Assembly: GCF_030691015.1 (NCBI RefSeq)
Contig: NZ_JAUYFF010000019.1
Span: 1 to 64,000 of the forward strand
Direction of reading: 5' to 3'
DNA: 64,000 nt
Origin: Sulfuricurvum sp.
Lineage (GTDB): Bacteria; Campylobacterota; Campylobacteria; Campylobacterales; Sulfurimonadaceae
The translations under genes and the position numbers were made by a program. Within the stretch, counting starts at the first letter, position 1. Each line of letters opens with the position of its first letter. Of the stretch, positions 1-8,397 are shown piece by piece. The notes under the pieces are model-generated. The model was not told where the DNA came from, did not search any database, and was given only the letters and a program-made list of their open reading frames with translations.

Positions 1-1
1 G

Positions 2-298
2 GGTCAAGTAGACCAAGTAACCCAACAAGTTGCCGCCAACTCCGAAGAAGCGGCCGCAGCAGCAGAAGAGCTTAACGCACAAGCGACATCGATGATGGAA
101 ACCGTTCGTATCCTTGCCAAAATGGTAGGAATGGAGAGTGACGCACCCGCAGCACATTCGCTAAAAAAGATGAACCTTCATCATATCGAGATGAAATCAT
201 CGGCACCGCGTAAAGTCTCTCCCGCACTACAAAACAGAGTCGCACCCAAAGCAGATGATGTGTTTCCGCTCAGCGAAAACGATCTGAAAGAGTTCTAA
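2..298 (+). CDS. Methyl-accepting chemotaxis protein, C-terminal end (5' truncated)
   Basis: Only the last 98 codons are present; the reading frame is open from base 2 to the TAA at 296-298. The first residues (QVTQQVAANSEEAAAAAEEL) are the distal arm of the antiparallel coiled coil of an MCP cytoplasmic signalling domain, with the Glu/Gln/Ala-rich pattern of a methylation helix. After it comes a tail of about 65 residues that is not coiled coil and ends NDLKEF. The sensor and hairpin tip lie upstream of the window. The next gene begins with no gap, so this receptor is probably the first visible member of the chemotaxis operon that follows and a likely input to its CheA. Confidence 0.9.
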   Translation, partial: GQVDQVTQQVAANSEEAAAAAEELNAQATSMMETVRILAKMVGMESDAPAAHSLKKMNLHHIEMKSSAPRKVSPALQNRVAPKADDVFPLSENDLKEF

Positions 299-562
299 AT
301 GGAATTTGACGGAGACGCGCTTACCATCGATTTATCGATGAGTATGGAAGAGATTAAAGAATTTGAAGCGTTCGTCCGCCCCCGTATCGACTATATCGAG
401 TGCATCGAGGTAGAAGAGGGGGGGATGTTGAAAAGCAGTGCTCTTCTGGCTCTTTTAGCGAGCTTAAAAAAAACACGTCGTGAATTGGTAATCCCTTTTT
501 TAGAAAAAGGGATTACTGTTTCACCGACGTATGGAACCATTCATTGGATATGTCATGACTAA
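299..562 (+). CDS. Small STAS-like protein of the chemotaxis operon
   Basis: An 87-residue protein whose ATG directly follows the stop of the MCP gene. Its beta-rich start (DALTIDLS), the strand IDYIECIEVEEGG, a helix rich in Leu and Ala (SSALLALLASLKKT) and a final strand fit a single STAS-like fold, but I cannot confirm the family by eye. Its place between a receptor and cheA suggests an accessory or scaffold role in the signalling complex, which is an inference. The last eight bases overlap cheA if that gene starts at 555. A chemotaxis-associated hypothetical protein is the safe alternative name. Confidence 0.6.
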   Translation: MEFDGDALTIDLSMSMEEIKEFEAFVRPRIDYIECIEVEEGGMLKSSALLALLASLKKTRRELVIPFLEKGITVSPTYGTIHWICHD

Positions 563-2684
563 ACAAGAACAAGTCAAAGCGATTTTTATCGAAGAGGCGG
601 GAGAGATTATCGAAAAACTCGATGTCGATATTCTCCGCTTTGAAGAGAACTCTACCGATTTTGATCTCCTGAATGAAATTTTCCGAGGGGTTCATACTCT
701 AAAAGGAAATGCCAACGCGTTCGGCTTTACCCGTTTGGGTGAATTTGTTCACCATTTTGAAGATGTCCTTGATTATTACCGAAGTACCAAAGAGGTGATT
801 GAAACAGCTCAACTCGAACTGATTGTTAACAGTGTCGATGTTATCAAAGAGGTGATGGTCTGCGAACTCGATGCACTTCCCGATTTACCTAACGACTATG
901 AGGAGTGTTTGGAGGGGATCAAATCTTTGATCGCTTCCAAAAAAAGGGGATCGGTTGAAAGTATTCCGGTTGAAGCCACTGCAACATTTGCTGATTTGGC
1001 ATCGGAATTTGGATTGGACTGTCCCGATCAGTATGAAAATGATATGACGCAATCGATCGAGATAATGCGTGCCGCGTATCAGGAGGGGATGCAAATCTAT
1101 CGTATTGAGTTGACTCTTGATACAGACAGCTATAAGCGTGGATTTGATCATCTCATCTTTATCGGGCTACTTGCTGAAAAAGCGGTCTCCATTGAGAGTT
1201 TTTTCAATCTTGAATCGGTTCCTCCCCTGGATAATTTCTCTTGTGAAGAGAATTATCAGAACAAGATGGGTATCGTTCTCCTCACCACGCAATCACGTGC
1301 CGAAGTGGAGGAGAATTTTGAATTTTTATTTGATCATGAATATTCAATTCAACCAATGGAACCGGTATCTCAGCCGAGCGTAACGGTAGAAGCTGTTGAA
1401 GCAACCGTTGAATCACCTGTTGCAATGGAAACCCCAAAAGCGGTTCAAACACCTTCAGCGGCAGCAAAACCCTCTCCAGGATCGGATATCTCTTCCTTGA
1501 GCAATGGAGCAAAATCGACGATTCGTATCGATACGTTCAAACTCGATGAACTCTTTGATTCAGTTGGTGAGCTCGTCATCGCTCAGAACTTTATCGCCCA
1601 AAATGAGAAAATCCGTTTGATTGAGGATGAATCGATCAGTCGAACCATTGAGACCCTCTCTAAAATTACGAAACGGATTCAAGATCGGGTTATGAGTCTG
1701 CGAATGGTTGCCATACGTGATACGTTTGATAAAATGAAACGGGTTGTGCGCGATACTTCCAAAAAAACGGGGAAAGAGCTTCATCTCAACGTTATGGGAG
1801 AAGAGACCGAGATCGATAAAACCATGATCGACAGCCTTTCTGATCCAATGATTCATATTATCCGTAATGCGATCGATCACGGGCTCGAAGCCGATGCGGC
1901 CGAACGTATTAGTGTCGGTAAAAAGGTCGAAGGGAATATTACTCTGCGAGCGTACCACAAAAGCGGCAGTATCGTTATCAGCGTCAGTGATGACGGTCGC
2001 GGTATCAACAAAGCAAAAGTACTCCAAAAAGCGATTGAGCGCGGCATTATTACGGGGGATGAGAATCTTACCGACAGCCAAATCTTCGGCCTGATCATGC
2101 AGCCGGGATTCTCGACCGCAGATACGATTAGCGATCTCTCAGGCCGAGGGGTCGGATTAGATGTCGTCAAAACCTCGATTGAAAAACTGCGTGGAAAGAT
2201 CGAAATCGAATCCAAAGAGGGGGAGGGGACAACTATCTCTATGGTTCTCCCTTTGACCTTGGCAATCATTGACGGAATGCTCGTTGAAGCCTCAGGTGAG
2301 ATTTACATCATACCGACGTTGAGCGTCGTTGAATCGTTTCGTCCGGAGCAGGAGATCGTCCACGCGCTCAAAGAAAAAGGGGAATTTGTCTCCTTGCGCG
2401 GACAGCATTTGCCTATTATCCGCCTCAGCGATGTATTCAGTCTAAAGGCTGAGCGAATCGAACCGTGGGAAGGGATATTGGTGTGTGTCGAGACCGAAGC
2501 GGGAAGAATCGCTATTATGGTCGACGAACTGGTAGGTCGCCAACAGGTTGTTATCAAACCGTTGGGGAAATCTTTGGCTAAACTTAAAGAGATCTCCGGC
2601 GGAGCGATACTGGGAAGCGGCGATATCGCATTGATTTTGAATGTTGATGCTTTGCGTCCGGTTATCGAGGGCACGCATGCATGA
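555..2684 (+). CDS. cheA: Chemotaxis histidine kinase CheA
   Basis: CheA autophosphorylates under receptor control and passes phosphate to CheY and CheB in the cytoplasmic array. Domains in order: an Hpt (P1) domain with phosphoacceptor His47 in GVHTLKGN; a P2-like segment; a low-complexity Pro/Ala/Val linker near 270-320; the dimerisation helices (RIDTFKLDELFDSVGELV); the HATPase domain with N box (IIRNAIDHGLE, near 431) and G1 box (SDDGRGIN, near 478), and GRGVGLDVV; and a C-terminal CheW-like domain. No receiver is attached, unlike CheA of Campylobacter jejuni and Helicobacter. I chose ATG 555 because the Hpt helix follows at once (MTKQEQVKAIFIEEAGEI) and it overlaps the previous stop by eight bases; an in-frame ATG at 531 is possible. 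The 3' end overlaps cheR. Confidence 0.95.
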   Translation: MTKQEQVKAIFIEEAGEIIEKLDVDILRFEENSTDFDLLNEIFRGVHTLKGNANAFGFTRLGEFVHHFEDVLDYYRSTKEVIETAQLELIVNSVDVIKEVMVCELDALPDLPNDYEECLEGIKSLIASKKRGSVESIPVEATATFADLASEFGLDCPDQYENDMTQSIEIMRAAYQEGMQIYRIELTLDTDSYKRGFDHLIFIGLLAEKAVSIESFFNLESVPPLDNFSCEENYQNKMGIVLLTTQSRAEVEENFEFLFDHEYSIQPMEPVSQPSVTVEAVEATVESPVAMETPKAVQTPSAAAKPSPGSDISSLSNGAKSTIRIDTFKLDELFDSVGELVIAQNFIAQNEKIRLIEDESISRTIETLSKITKRIQDRVMSLRMVAIRDTFDKMKRVVRDTSKKTGKELHLNVMGEETEIDKTMIDSLSDPMIHIIRNAIDHGLEADAAERISVGKKVEGNITLRAYHKSGSIVISVSDDGRGINKAKVLQKAIERGIITGDENLTDSQIFGLIMQPGFSTADTISDLSGRGVGLDVVKTSIEKLRGKIEIESKEGEGTTISMVLPLTLAIIDGMLVEASGEIYIIPTLSVVESFRPEQEIVHALKEKGEFVSLRGQHLPIIRLSDVFSLKAERIEPWEGILVCVETEAGRIAIMVDELVGRQQVVIKPLGKSLAKLKEISGGAILGSGDIALILNVDALRPVIEGTHA

Positions 2685-3498
2685 AATTGAACTCCGTCCT
2701 GAGGAGTTTGCCCTATTTCGAAAATATATTTATGAAAAAGTGGGAATCTCCTTATCGGATCAAAAAAGTACTCTGGTAAAAGGACGGCTTAATAAACGGC
2801 TTAATCATCTGGGGCTTAAGTCGTTTCGTGATTATTACGATTACCTTGTTTCCGATCTGAGCGGTGAAGAACTCTCTTTTTTCGTCAGCGCCATTTCGAC
2901 CAATGTCACCTCATTCTTCCGAGAAGGGGCGCAATGGAAATGGCTGGAGAGTTATCTGCCGGCACTCGTCGCGTCCAAACGGGAAAAAAAGCTCCGTATC
3001 TGGTCAGCTGGATGTTCCAGCGGGGAAGAGCCCTATACGATACTGATGTTTTTACAGCATCATCTGAGTGATTTTGAGAAATGGGATATCAAGATTTTGG
3101 CAACGGATATCTCCTCGAAGGTTCTTACCCATGCCATGCAGGGTGCGTATGAGCCTAAAGCGGTAGAGGGATTATCCAAAGAGATCATTGCCCGTTCGTT
3201 TGAGGCCAAAAAAACGGAGGAGGGGCGATATCAAATACGTGCTTCTTTGAGAGAGAAAATTTTGTTTCGCAAATACAATCTTGTGACCGATCCGTTTTTT
3301 TTCAAAAATAGTTTTGATATGATTTTTTGCCGTAATGTGATGATCTACTTTGATGAGGCTACTCGTTTCGATTTGATAGGGCGCTTTATAACGCTTCTCC
3401 CCAAAGGAGCACCTTTGTTTCTCGGGAGCTCCGAATCACTCACTACCCACCGTGAGAGCCTAAAACTTTTAGGTTCTTCAATTTATCAACGACTATAA
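2677..3498 (+). CDS. cheR: Chemotaxis protein methyltransferase CheR
   Basis: CheR uses S-adenosylmethionine to methylate receptor glutamates. The 273-residue protein has the N-terminal helical CheR domain (ELRPEEFALFRKYIYEKVGI), then the SAM-binding Rossmann domain with IWSAGCSSGEEPYTI near residue 107, an acidic loop (ILATDIS) and the conserved FDMIFCRNVMIYFD near 212. There is no TPR extension. The start at 2677 is preferred over one 36 bases upstream because the family begins here and the ATG overlaps the cheA stop by eight bases, the same overlap as between the previous two genes. Confidence 0.95.
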   Translation: MHEIELRPEEFALFRKYIYEKVGISLSDQKSTLVKGRLNKRLNHLGLKSFRDYYDYLVSDLSGEELSFFVSAISTNVTSFFREGAQWKWLESYLPALVASKREKKLRIWSAGCSSGEEPYTILMFLQHHLSDFEKWDIKILATDISSKVLTHAMQGAYEPKAVEGLSKEIIARSFEAKKTEEGRYQIRASLREKILFRKYNLVTDPFFFKNSFDMIFCRNVMIYFDEATRFDLIGRFITLLPKGAPLFLGSSESLTTHRESLKLLGSSIYQRL

Positions 3499-3508
3499 GG
3501 GATTATAA

Positions 3509-4888
3509 GTGAAAAACCTAGGGTGCGCCAGTGCTATGAGAGAGGCAAAATTCGATACCGAAGAGCTTTTCTTTTCGATTACCGATCATGCAAGTACGAT
3601 TCTCTCGGGCAATGAGGTATTTGTCCGTATCAGCGGATATAAAAAAGAGGAGCTAATCGGGCAATTTCATAATATCATCCGACATCCCGATATGCCCCGT
3701 GTTGTTTTTAAAACCCTTTGGGATCATCTCAAAAGTGATAAACCGGTTGTAGCGTATGTCAAAAATAAGACAAAAGATGGGGGATTTTATTGGGTTTTAG
3801 CGGCCGTATTTCCTCTGCATGACCGCTTTGTATCGATTCGTATCAAACCGAATTCCCACATTTTTGCTGTAGTTCGGGAACTCTATTTCAAGCTTTTAAT
3901 GGCAGAAACAAGCGGAGGGATGACAGCGAGCGAGTCAATGATGTTCGAACTCTTGAGAGAGTTAGGGTATAACAGCTATGACGATTTTATGTCGGATGCC
4001 CTTTTGTCGGAACTCAGTGAGCGTAAAAAAATCATTTCGTATGTCGATTCGTCTGAAAAAATATGTTCCGAAGTTACTACACCTCTTGGGATTGGCCTTA
4101 AAGGTTTGTTAGGACATAGCCAAATGTTGATGCGCCGATATGAACAATGGTTTGAAAAAATTGGACTCTACAATCAGGTCAAAAGTGTCTTTGAAGAAAA
4201 AGGGGGGATTTTACGTCATCTCGCCCGGGACATCGTTTTCTTATCCCTCAATGCGTCGGTGGCTTCATACAAAGTTGCCACAGGAGGAGAGACATTCGGT
4301 GTACTAGCCAGTGATATTCGTATCAATGCCAAAGAGAATGACAGATTGATCGGACATGTTCATACGTTGGCTCAATCGTTGAGTGACACCCTCAATGAAC
4401 TGATCTTTACCGTTTCCGCATTGAGTATTCAGATAGAGATGGTTCATAATTTCATCCAAGAGACATTACAATGCAACGTTGAAGCCGTTTCCTCGGAGTT
4501 GAGCGAGAATATTGATTTTCTTGTCGCGTTGGTTTTGATTTACAGTGAAAAATTGAATGCATTGCAGTTAAAGATGGACTGTTCCATCCAAGAGAGCACT
4601 AAAACCCTCAATCAGCTCGAGCAGCAGGTTATGTATTTGGGATATATCCAAGTCTATGGGATTATCGAAGCGGCTAGCAATACGGATGAGACGGTCGGGT
4701 TTGGCGGGATTTTTTCACAGTTAAAAGGGTTGATCGGAAAAACGTCCGAAGAGATTATCGTGATGCAAAAAATGGGAATCACTTTTCATACCGAAAATCA
4801 AAACCTTATGGCAGAAGCACACAATATCGGGGAGATCTTAAATCAATTTCAAACTGAATCGGATGCTATCAAAACAATGGATGTGTAA
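3509..4888 (+). CDS. Aer-type PAS protein with a degenerate MCP-like signalling region
   Basis: Starts with GTG at 3509, after an AAGGGA-type ribosome site. Residues about 20-130 form a PAS domain of the Aer/CetB type (ISGYKKEELIGQFHNIIRHP), a class that often binds flavin to sense redox state; no cofactor can be proven here. Near 230-300 the text FLSLNASVASYKVATGGETF and GVLASDIRINAKEND follows the pattern of the MCP hairpin tip (LALNASIEAARAG...FAVVADEIRKLA) with many substitutions. No transmembrane segment is evident, so it should be soluble. Sitting between cheR and a kinase-like gene, it could be a cytoplasmic receptor or an adaptor that has lost normal CheA contacts. Confidence 0.75.
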   Translation: MKNLGCASAMREAKFDTEELFFSITDHASTILSGNEVFVRISGYKKEELIGQFHNIIRHPDMPRVVFKTLWDHLKSDKPVVAYVKNKTKDGGFYWVLAAVFPLHDRFVSIRIKPNSHIFAVVRELYFKLLMAETSGGMTASESMMFELLRELGYNSYDDFMSDALLSELSERKKIISYVDSSEKICSEVTTPLGIGLKGLLGHSQMLMRRYEQWFEKIGLYNQVKSVFEEKGGILRHLARDIVFLSLNASVASYKVATGGETFGVLASDIRINAKENDRLIGHVHTLAQSLSDTLNELIFTVSALSIQIEMVHNFIQETLQCNVEAVSSELSENIDFLVALVLIYSEKLNALQLKMDCSIQESTKTLNQLEQQVMYLGYIQVYGIIEAASNTDETVGFGGIFSQLKGLIGKTSEEIIVMQKMGITFHTENQNLMAEAHNIGEILNQFQTESDAIKTMDV

Positions 4889-4893
4889 CTACT

Positions 4894-5706
4894 ATGAAAG
4901 AAATTGAAAATAATGAAGTCGCTTTTTTAAGCCGAAAATTACTCGATTTAAATAAACAGCTTATCGACAGTGAAAAAGCAAAAACACGGTTTTTATCACT
5001 GATTGCCAATGAGCTGAATAATCCGATGACGGCGCTTTTGGGATTGATTCCCCATTTGGCTTCAGAGAATAGCGAAAAGCGTGAAAAGATACTGGAGTTG
5101 GCAGAACAAGAGGCGCTTCATTTGGATTTTCATATTCAAAATCTTGTTGCAGCGGCAGAGATTGAGAACGGAGAGATTAAAATGAGTTATTCTCTGATTG
5201 ATCCCGAAGAGTTGATCGACGAAGTTCTGAAAGGGCTGAAATATTGGATGAAAGAGAAAAATATTCAGATTCTTATCGAAAATAATCTGAAGCAGAAAAT
5301 TGTCACTGATCCGCAAAAACTTCATCTTATAATAAAAAATCTTTTAGCCAATGCCTGTGCTTACGGTAACGCCGACAGTACGGTAAAAATTGCTATAAAT
5401 TGTAACGGCAGTAAATTGAATATAGATGTTAATAATCAAGGTGAAGCGCCGAAAGTAGAGTTTAAACCGCAAATTTTTACCCGTTTTGCCCAACAAGCGG
5501 GGGGAAGTGTACACGGTCTGGGAATCGGACTAAGTATTGTACGCGGCTTGTGCGAACTTTTAGAGGGCGAAATCGACTATGATACGGATGGGGAATCTGT
5601 GACGTTTACGGTGACCTTGCCGCTTGATACAAAGCTTCCTGATTCAGAAGCATACGGTTCAAACGAATTTTTATTTGAATCATTCAATGACTCGATTGAG
5701 CTTTAA
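4894..5706 (+). CDS. Histidine-kinase-like protein lacking the phosphoacceptor histidine
   Basis: A 270-residue soluble protein with the layout of a two-component kinase: a short N-terminal coiled coil, a HisKA-like helix pair and a C-terminal HATPase domain. The H box reads FLSLIANELNNPM where kinases have S-H-E-L-x-x-P; Asn39 (codon 5008-5010, AAT) replaces His. The N box is present (IIKNLLANACAYGN) but the G1 box is VNNQGEAP rather than DxGxG. The G2 box (GLGIGLSIV) is intact. ATP binding is doubtful and self-phosphorylation at the usual site is impossible. It starts five bases after the PAS/MCP-like gene and overlaps cheD by one base, so it may act as a binding partner or allosteric module in this chemosensory pathway. 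Confidence 0.8.
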   Translation: MKEIENNEVAFLSRKLLDLNKQLIDSEKAKTRFLSLIANELNNPMTALLGLIPHLASENSEKREKILELAEQEALHLDFHIQNLVAAAEIENGEIKMSYSLIDPEELIDEVLKGLKYWMKEKNIQILIENNLKQKIVTDPQKLHLIIKNLLANACAYGNADSTVKIAINCNGSKLNIDVNNQGEAPKVEFKPQIFTRFAQQAGGSVHGLGIGLSIVRGLCELLEGEIDYDTDGESVTFTVTLPLDTKLPDSEAYGSNEFLFESFNDSIEL

Positions 5707-6188
5707 TGATACAAGGGTGCTCCACGTTTATTCATGTAGGTCAAATTCATGTTGATACTTCTCCCTCAGCTATCTCTACCGTTTTAGGCTCCTGTGTTGC
5801 AGTGTGTCTGTATGATACAGCACTCGGCTTAGGAGGGATGAACCATTATTTGCTCCCTTTTTGGAATGGTAATGGCTTACAATCACCAAAGTTCGGCAAT
5901 ATAGCCATTCCGAAATTGATTGAAGCGATGTTAGACGCCGGTTCATCGATAAATAGGATGGAAGCAAAAATATTCGGCGGTGCATCGATGAACATCGGTG
6001 CATCGGAAGCCATGATGATTGGTCAAAAAAATATTTTGGTGGCCCGAGAAATTTTGCGAGAGTATCGTATTTTCATTGTTGCTGAAGATGTCGGGGGACA
6101 AAACGGACGAAAAATCCAATTAAATTTGGAGCGGGGCAAAGTACAGCTAAAGTATACTACCCGAAGTGATATAGGAAACGGAGGATAA
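5706..6188 (+). CDS. cheD: Chemoreceptor glutamine deamidase CheD
   Basis: CheD converts specific receptor glutamines to glutamates. The 160-residue length is typical. The catalytic Cys30 lies in TVLGSCVAVCLYD and the catalytic His47 in LGGMNHYLLP; a Thr-containing stretch and KIFGGASM follow as in the family. The ATG shares one base with the preceding stop (TAATG), so translation is coupled. Being next to cheB and in the same operon as cheR gives a full receptor-adaptation set. Confidence 0.95.
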   Translation: MIQGCSTFIHVGQIHVDTSPSAISTVLGSCVAVCLYDTALGLGGMNHYLLPFWNGNGLQSPKFGNIAIPKLIEAMLDAGSSINRMEAKIFGGASMNIGASEAMMIGQKNILVAREILREYRIFIVAEDVGGQNGRKIQLNLERGKVQLKYTTRSDIGNGG

Positions 6189-6190
6189 AA

Positions 6191-7216
6191 ATGGCGATAC
6201 GGGTGCTGATAGTTGATGACAGTGCCACGGCACGAGCCGTACTGCGTGAAATTTTAGAGAGCGATCCCGCTATCGAAGTTGTAGCAACCGCTTCGGATGC
6301 CTACGTGGCTCGTGATAAAATTGTCGAATTAAAACCGGATGTCGTGTGTCTGGATGTAGAGATGCCGCGTATGGATGGCATTACGTTTTTGAAAAGACTG
6401 ATGCACTATATGCCCCTACCGGTTGTGATGGTGTCCTCTCTGACTCAAAACGGTGCACGGACAACCCTCGAAGCACTTGAAGCAGGAGCAGTCGATTTTG
6501 TCGGAAAACCCCATTCTCATATATACGACGGCGTTGAAACAATGCGCGAAGAGCTTCTCAGTAAAATCAAAATGGCCTCTCGTGTCCGTGTCCGTCCCCG
6601 ATTACTTCAGAGTATTCAACAAGCCAATACAACCTCTTTGGCGGAAACTACCAACAAGATTTTGGCTATCGGTGCCTCAACAGGGGGAACAGAAGCGCTC
6701 AAAGACCTATTGATGGGCTTGCCGCGTAACGCGCCGGGTACCATTATCGTACAGCATATGCCCGCGAATTTTACCGGACCGTTTGCCGAGAGGCTCAACG
6801 GATTATGTGCGATGGAAGTACGAGAGGCTCGCAATGGCGACTCTATCACTCCGGGTGTCGCACTCATTGCTCCGGGAGATTATCACATGGTGGTTCGACG
6901 CTCGGGTGCTAGATACTATGTCGAAATCGGGAGCGGTGAAAAGGTTTCCGGTCATCGTCCTTCCGTCGATGTCCTCTTTAATTCTGTAGCCAAAATCGCC
7001 GGAGTGAATGCCATCGGCGTTATTTTAACCGGAATGGGGGGGGATGGTGCACGCGGATTATTGTCCATGCGTAATGCCGGCTCTCGTACTCTAGGACAAG
7101 ATGAATCCAGCTGTGTCGTGTATGGGATGCCGAAAGTTGCATTTGATATAGGTGCCGTTGAAAAGCAGTTGCCGTTGAATAAAATAGCTCAAGAGATTAT
7201 TACTCTCATTACATAA
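6191..7216 (+). CDS. cheB: Chemotaxis methylesterase/response regulator CheB
   Basis: CheB demethylates receptors and deamidates glutamines when phosphorylated. A full receiver domain is present (LIVDDSATARAVL, phosphoacceptor Asp55 in CLDVEMPRMDG, Lys in VGKPH), then a linker and the esterase domain with catalytic Ser near 162 (AIGASTGGTEAL), His near 190 (VQHMPANF) and Asp near 283 (LTGMGGDGARG). Having the receiver sets it apart from the receiver-less CheB of Campylobacter jejuni. It begins two bases after cheD with GGAGG-like text upstream and appears to close the che operon, since a 38-base gap follows. Confidence 0.96.
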   Translation: MAIRVLIVDDSATARAVLREILESDPAIEVVATASDAYVARDKIVELKPDVVCLDVEMPRMDGITFLKRLMHYMPLPVVMVSSLTQNGARTTLEALEAGAVDFVGKPHSHIYDGVETMREELLSKIKMASRVRVRPRLLQSIQQANTTSLAETTNKILAIGASTGGTEALKDLLMGLPRNAPGTIIVQHMPANFTGPFAERLNGLCAMEVREARNGDSITPGVALIAPGDYHMVVRRSGARYYVEIGSGEKVSGHRPSVDVLFNSVAKIAGVNAIGVILTGMGGDGARGLLSMRNAGSRTLGQDESSCVVYGMPKVAFDIGAVEKQLPLNKIAQEIITLIT

Positions 7217-7254
7217 TTACCAGAAGAGTAAATGCATCCCAACAGGAGGGTTTT

Positions 7255-8397
7255 TTGAGTTCCGATTTTTTTAGAAATCAGCAATATTTTAAAGCCTTGA
7301 CGGAATCTTCGATTGTTTCAAAATCGAATACCAAAGGGACAATTATTTATGTGAATGACAATTTTTGTAAAGTGACAGGGTACACTGAACAGGAGATGAT
7401 AGGACATTCCCATAATCTTTTTCGGCATCCTGATAACCCTGACTCTCTGTACAAAGAGATGTGGGAGACGATCAATGCGGGGAAGATTTGGCGTGGACGT
7501 ATGATTAACCGCAACAAAGACGGGTCCGATTTTATTGCGGAATCGACTATTATCCCTTTGGTAGACGAAGACGGGAATATCCGTGAATATATGGCGATTC
7601 GAAATGATATTACCGATATGGTCAAATTAAAGAGGGAGATATTTTTAAAAGAGCAGGAAAAGGTTGAACAAGAGAAAATACGAGAAGCCCAAAAATCCTT
7701 TCTTTTACTCTTTACCCATGAGCTTAAAACTCCTCTCAACGCGATTATTAATTTTACCAAATACATTCGAAAACAGATTGAATCACCCAAAGCCATCAAT
7801 CAAGAAAAACTTTTAGCTCTTTTAGATACCGTTTCGGATAATGCTGCGGATATGCTTGAAACCATCACGATGATATTAGAGACTTCCAAGCTTACTACTC
7901 ACAAACTTACCTATAACTATACTCTCTTCAGTCTCAATGAGTTGATTACGGTAGCGTTGACAAAGTATGATTCCCTAATCAACGAAAAAAATATTAAGCT
8001 TATCCAGCATTTTGATCGCGATGTTTTTATTTACAGCGATATTCTTCGTATCCAACAGATATTTTCCAACATACTCTCTAATGCTATCAAATACGGCAAT
8101 GATGAAATTATTATTACGCTTCGTGATAATGCGGATACGGTTGTCATCACTATTGAAGATAACGGTCCTGGAATTCAGGATAAAGAGGCAATTTTTGATC
8201 TTTATGTTCAAGAGGGTGAAAGTTTTTTACAACGAAAAGGGCAGGGAACCGGTATCGGTCTTTACTTTATCAAACTTCTGTGTCAAGATTTAAATATTTA
8301 CTATAAAATTGAAGATAGAGAACAAGGAAGCGGGACAAAGTTTATCCTCTCCTTTAGCAAAAAATCAAAAAAATCAGAGAGCAATGGACGCGTATGA
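7255..8397 (+). CDS. PAS-domain sensor histidine kinase
   Basis: Starts at a TTG with a strong AGGAGG five bases before it (7244-7249). Residues about 10-125 are an Aer-type PAS domain (VTGYTEQEMIGHSHNLFRHP) with a PAC tail (IPLVDEDGNIREYMAIRND). After a short coiled coil comes a normal HisKA domain (FTHELKTPLNAI, His near 155) and an HATPase domain with N box (ILSNAIKYGN), G1 (EDNGPGI) and G2 (GQGTGIGLYF). No membrane segment is visible, so it is a cytoplasmic sensor. Its stop overlaps the next response regulator (ATGA), its likely partner. Confidence 0.92.
   Translation: MSSDFFRNQQYFKALTESSIVSKSNTKGTIIYVNDNFCKVTGYTEQEMIGHSHNLFRHPDNPDSLYKEMWETINAGKIWRGRMINRNKDGSDFIAESTIIPLVDEDGNIREYMAIRNDITDMVKLKREIFLKEQEKVEQEKIREAQKSFLLLFTHELKTPLNAIINFTKYIRKQIESPKAINQEKLLALLDTVSDNAADMLETITMILETSKLTTHKLTYNYTLFSLNELITVALTKYDSLINEKNIKLIQHFDRDVFIYSDILRIQQIFSNILSNAIKYGNDEIIITLRDNADTVVITIEDNGPGIQDKEAIFDLYVQEGESFLQRKGQGTGIGLYFIKLLCQDLNIYYKIEDREQGSGTKFILSFSKKSKKSESNGRV

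Noticed and set aside
1560-2081. A 173-codon minus-strand frame inside cheA
   Set aside because: It is the antisense shadow of a strongly conserved kinase core, with no motif or ribosome site of its own.
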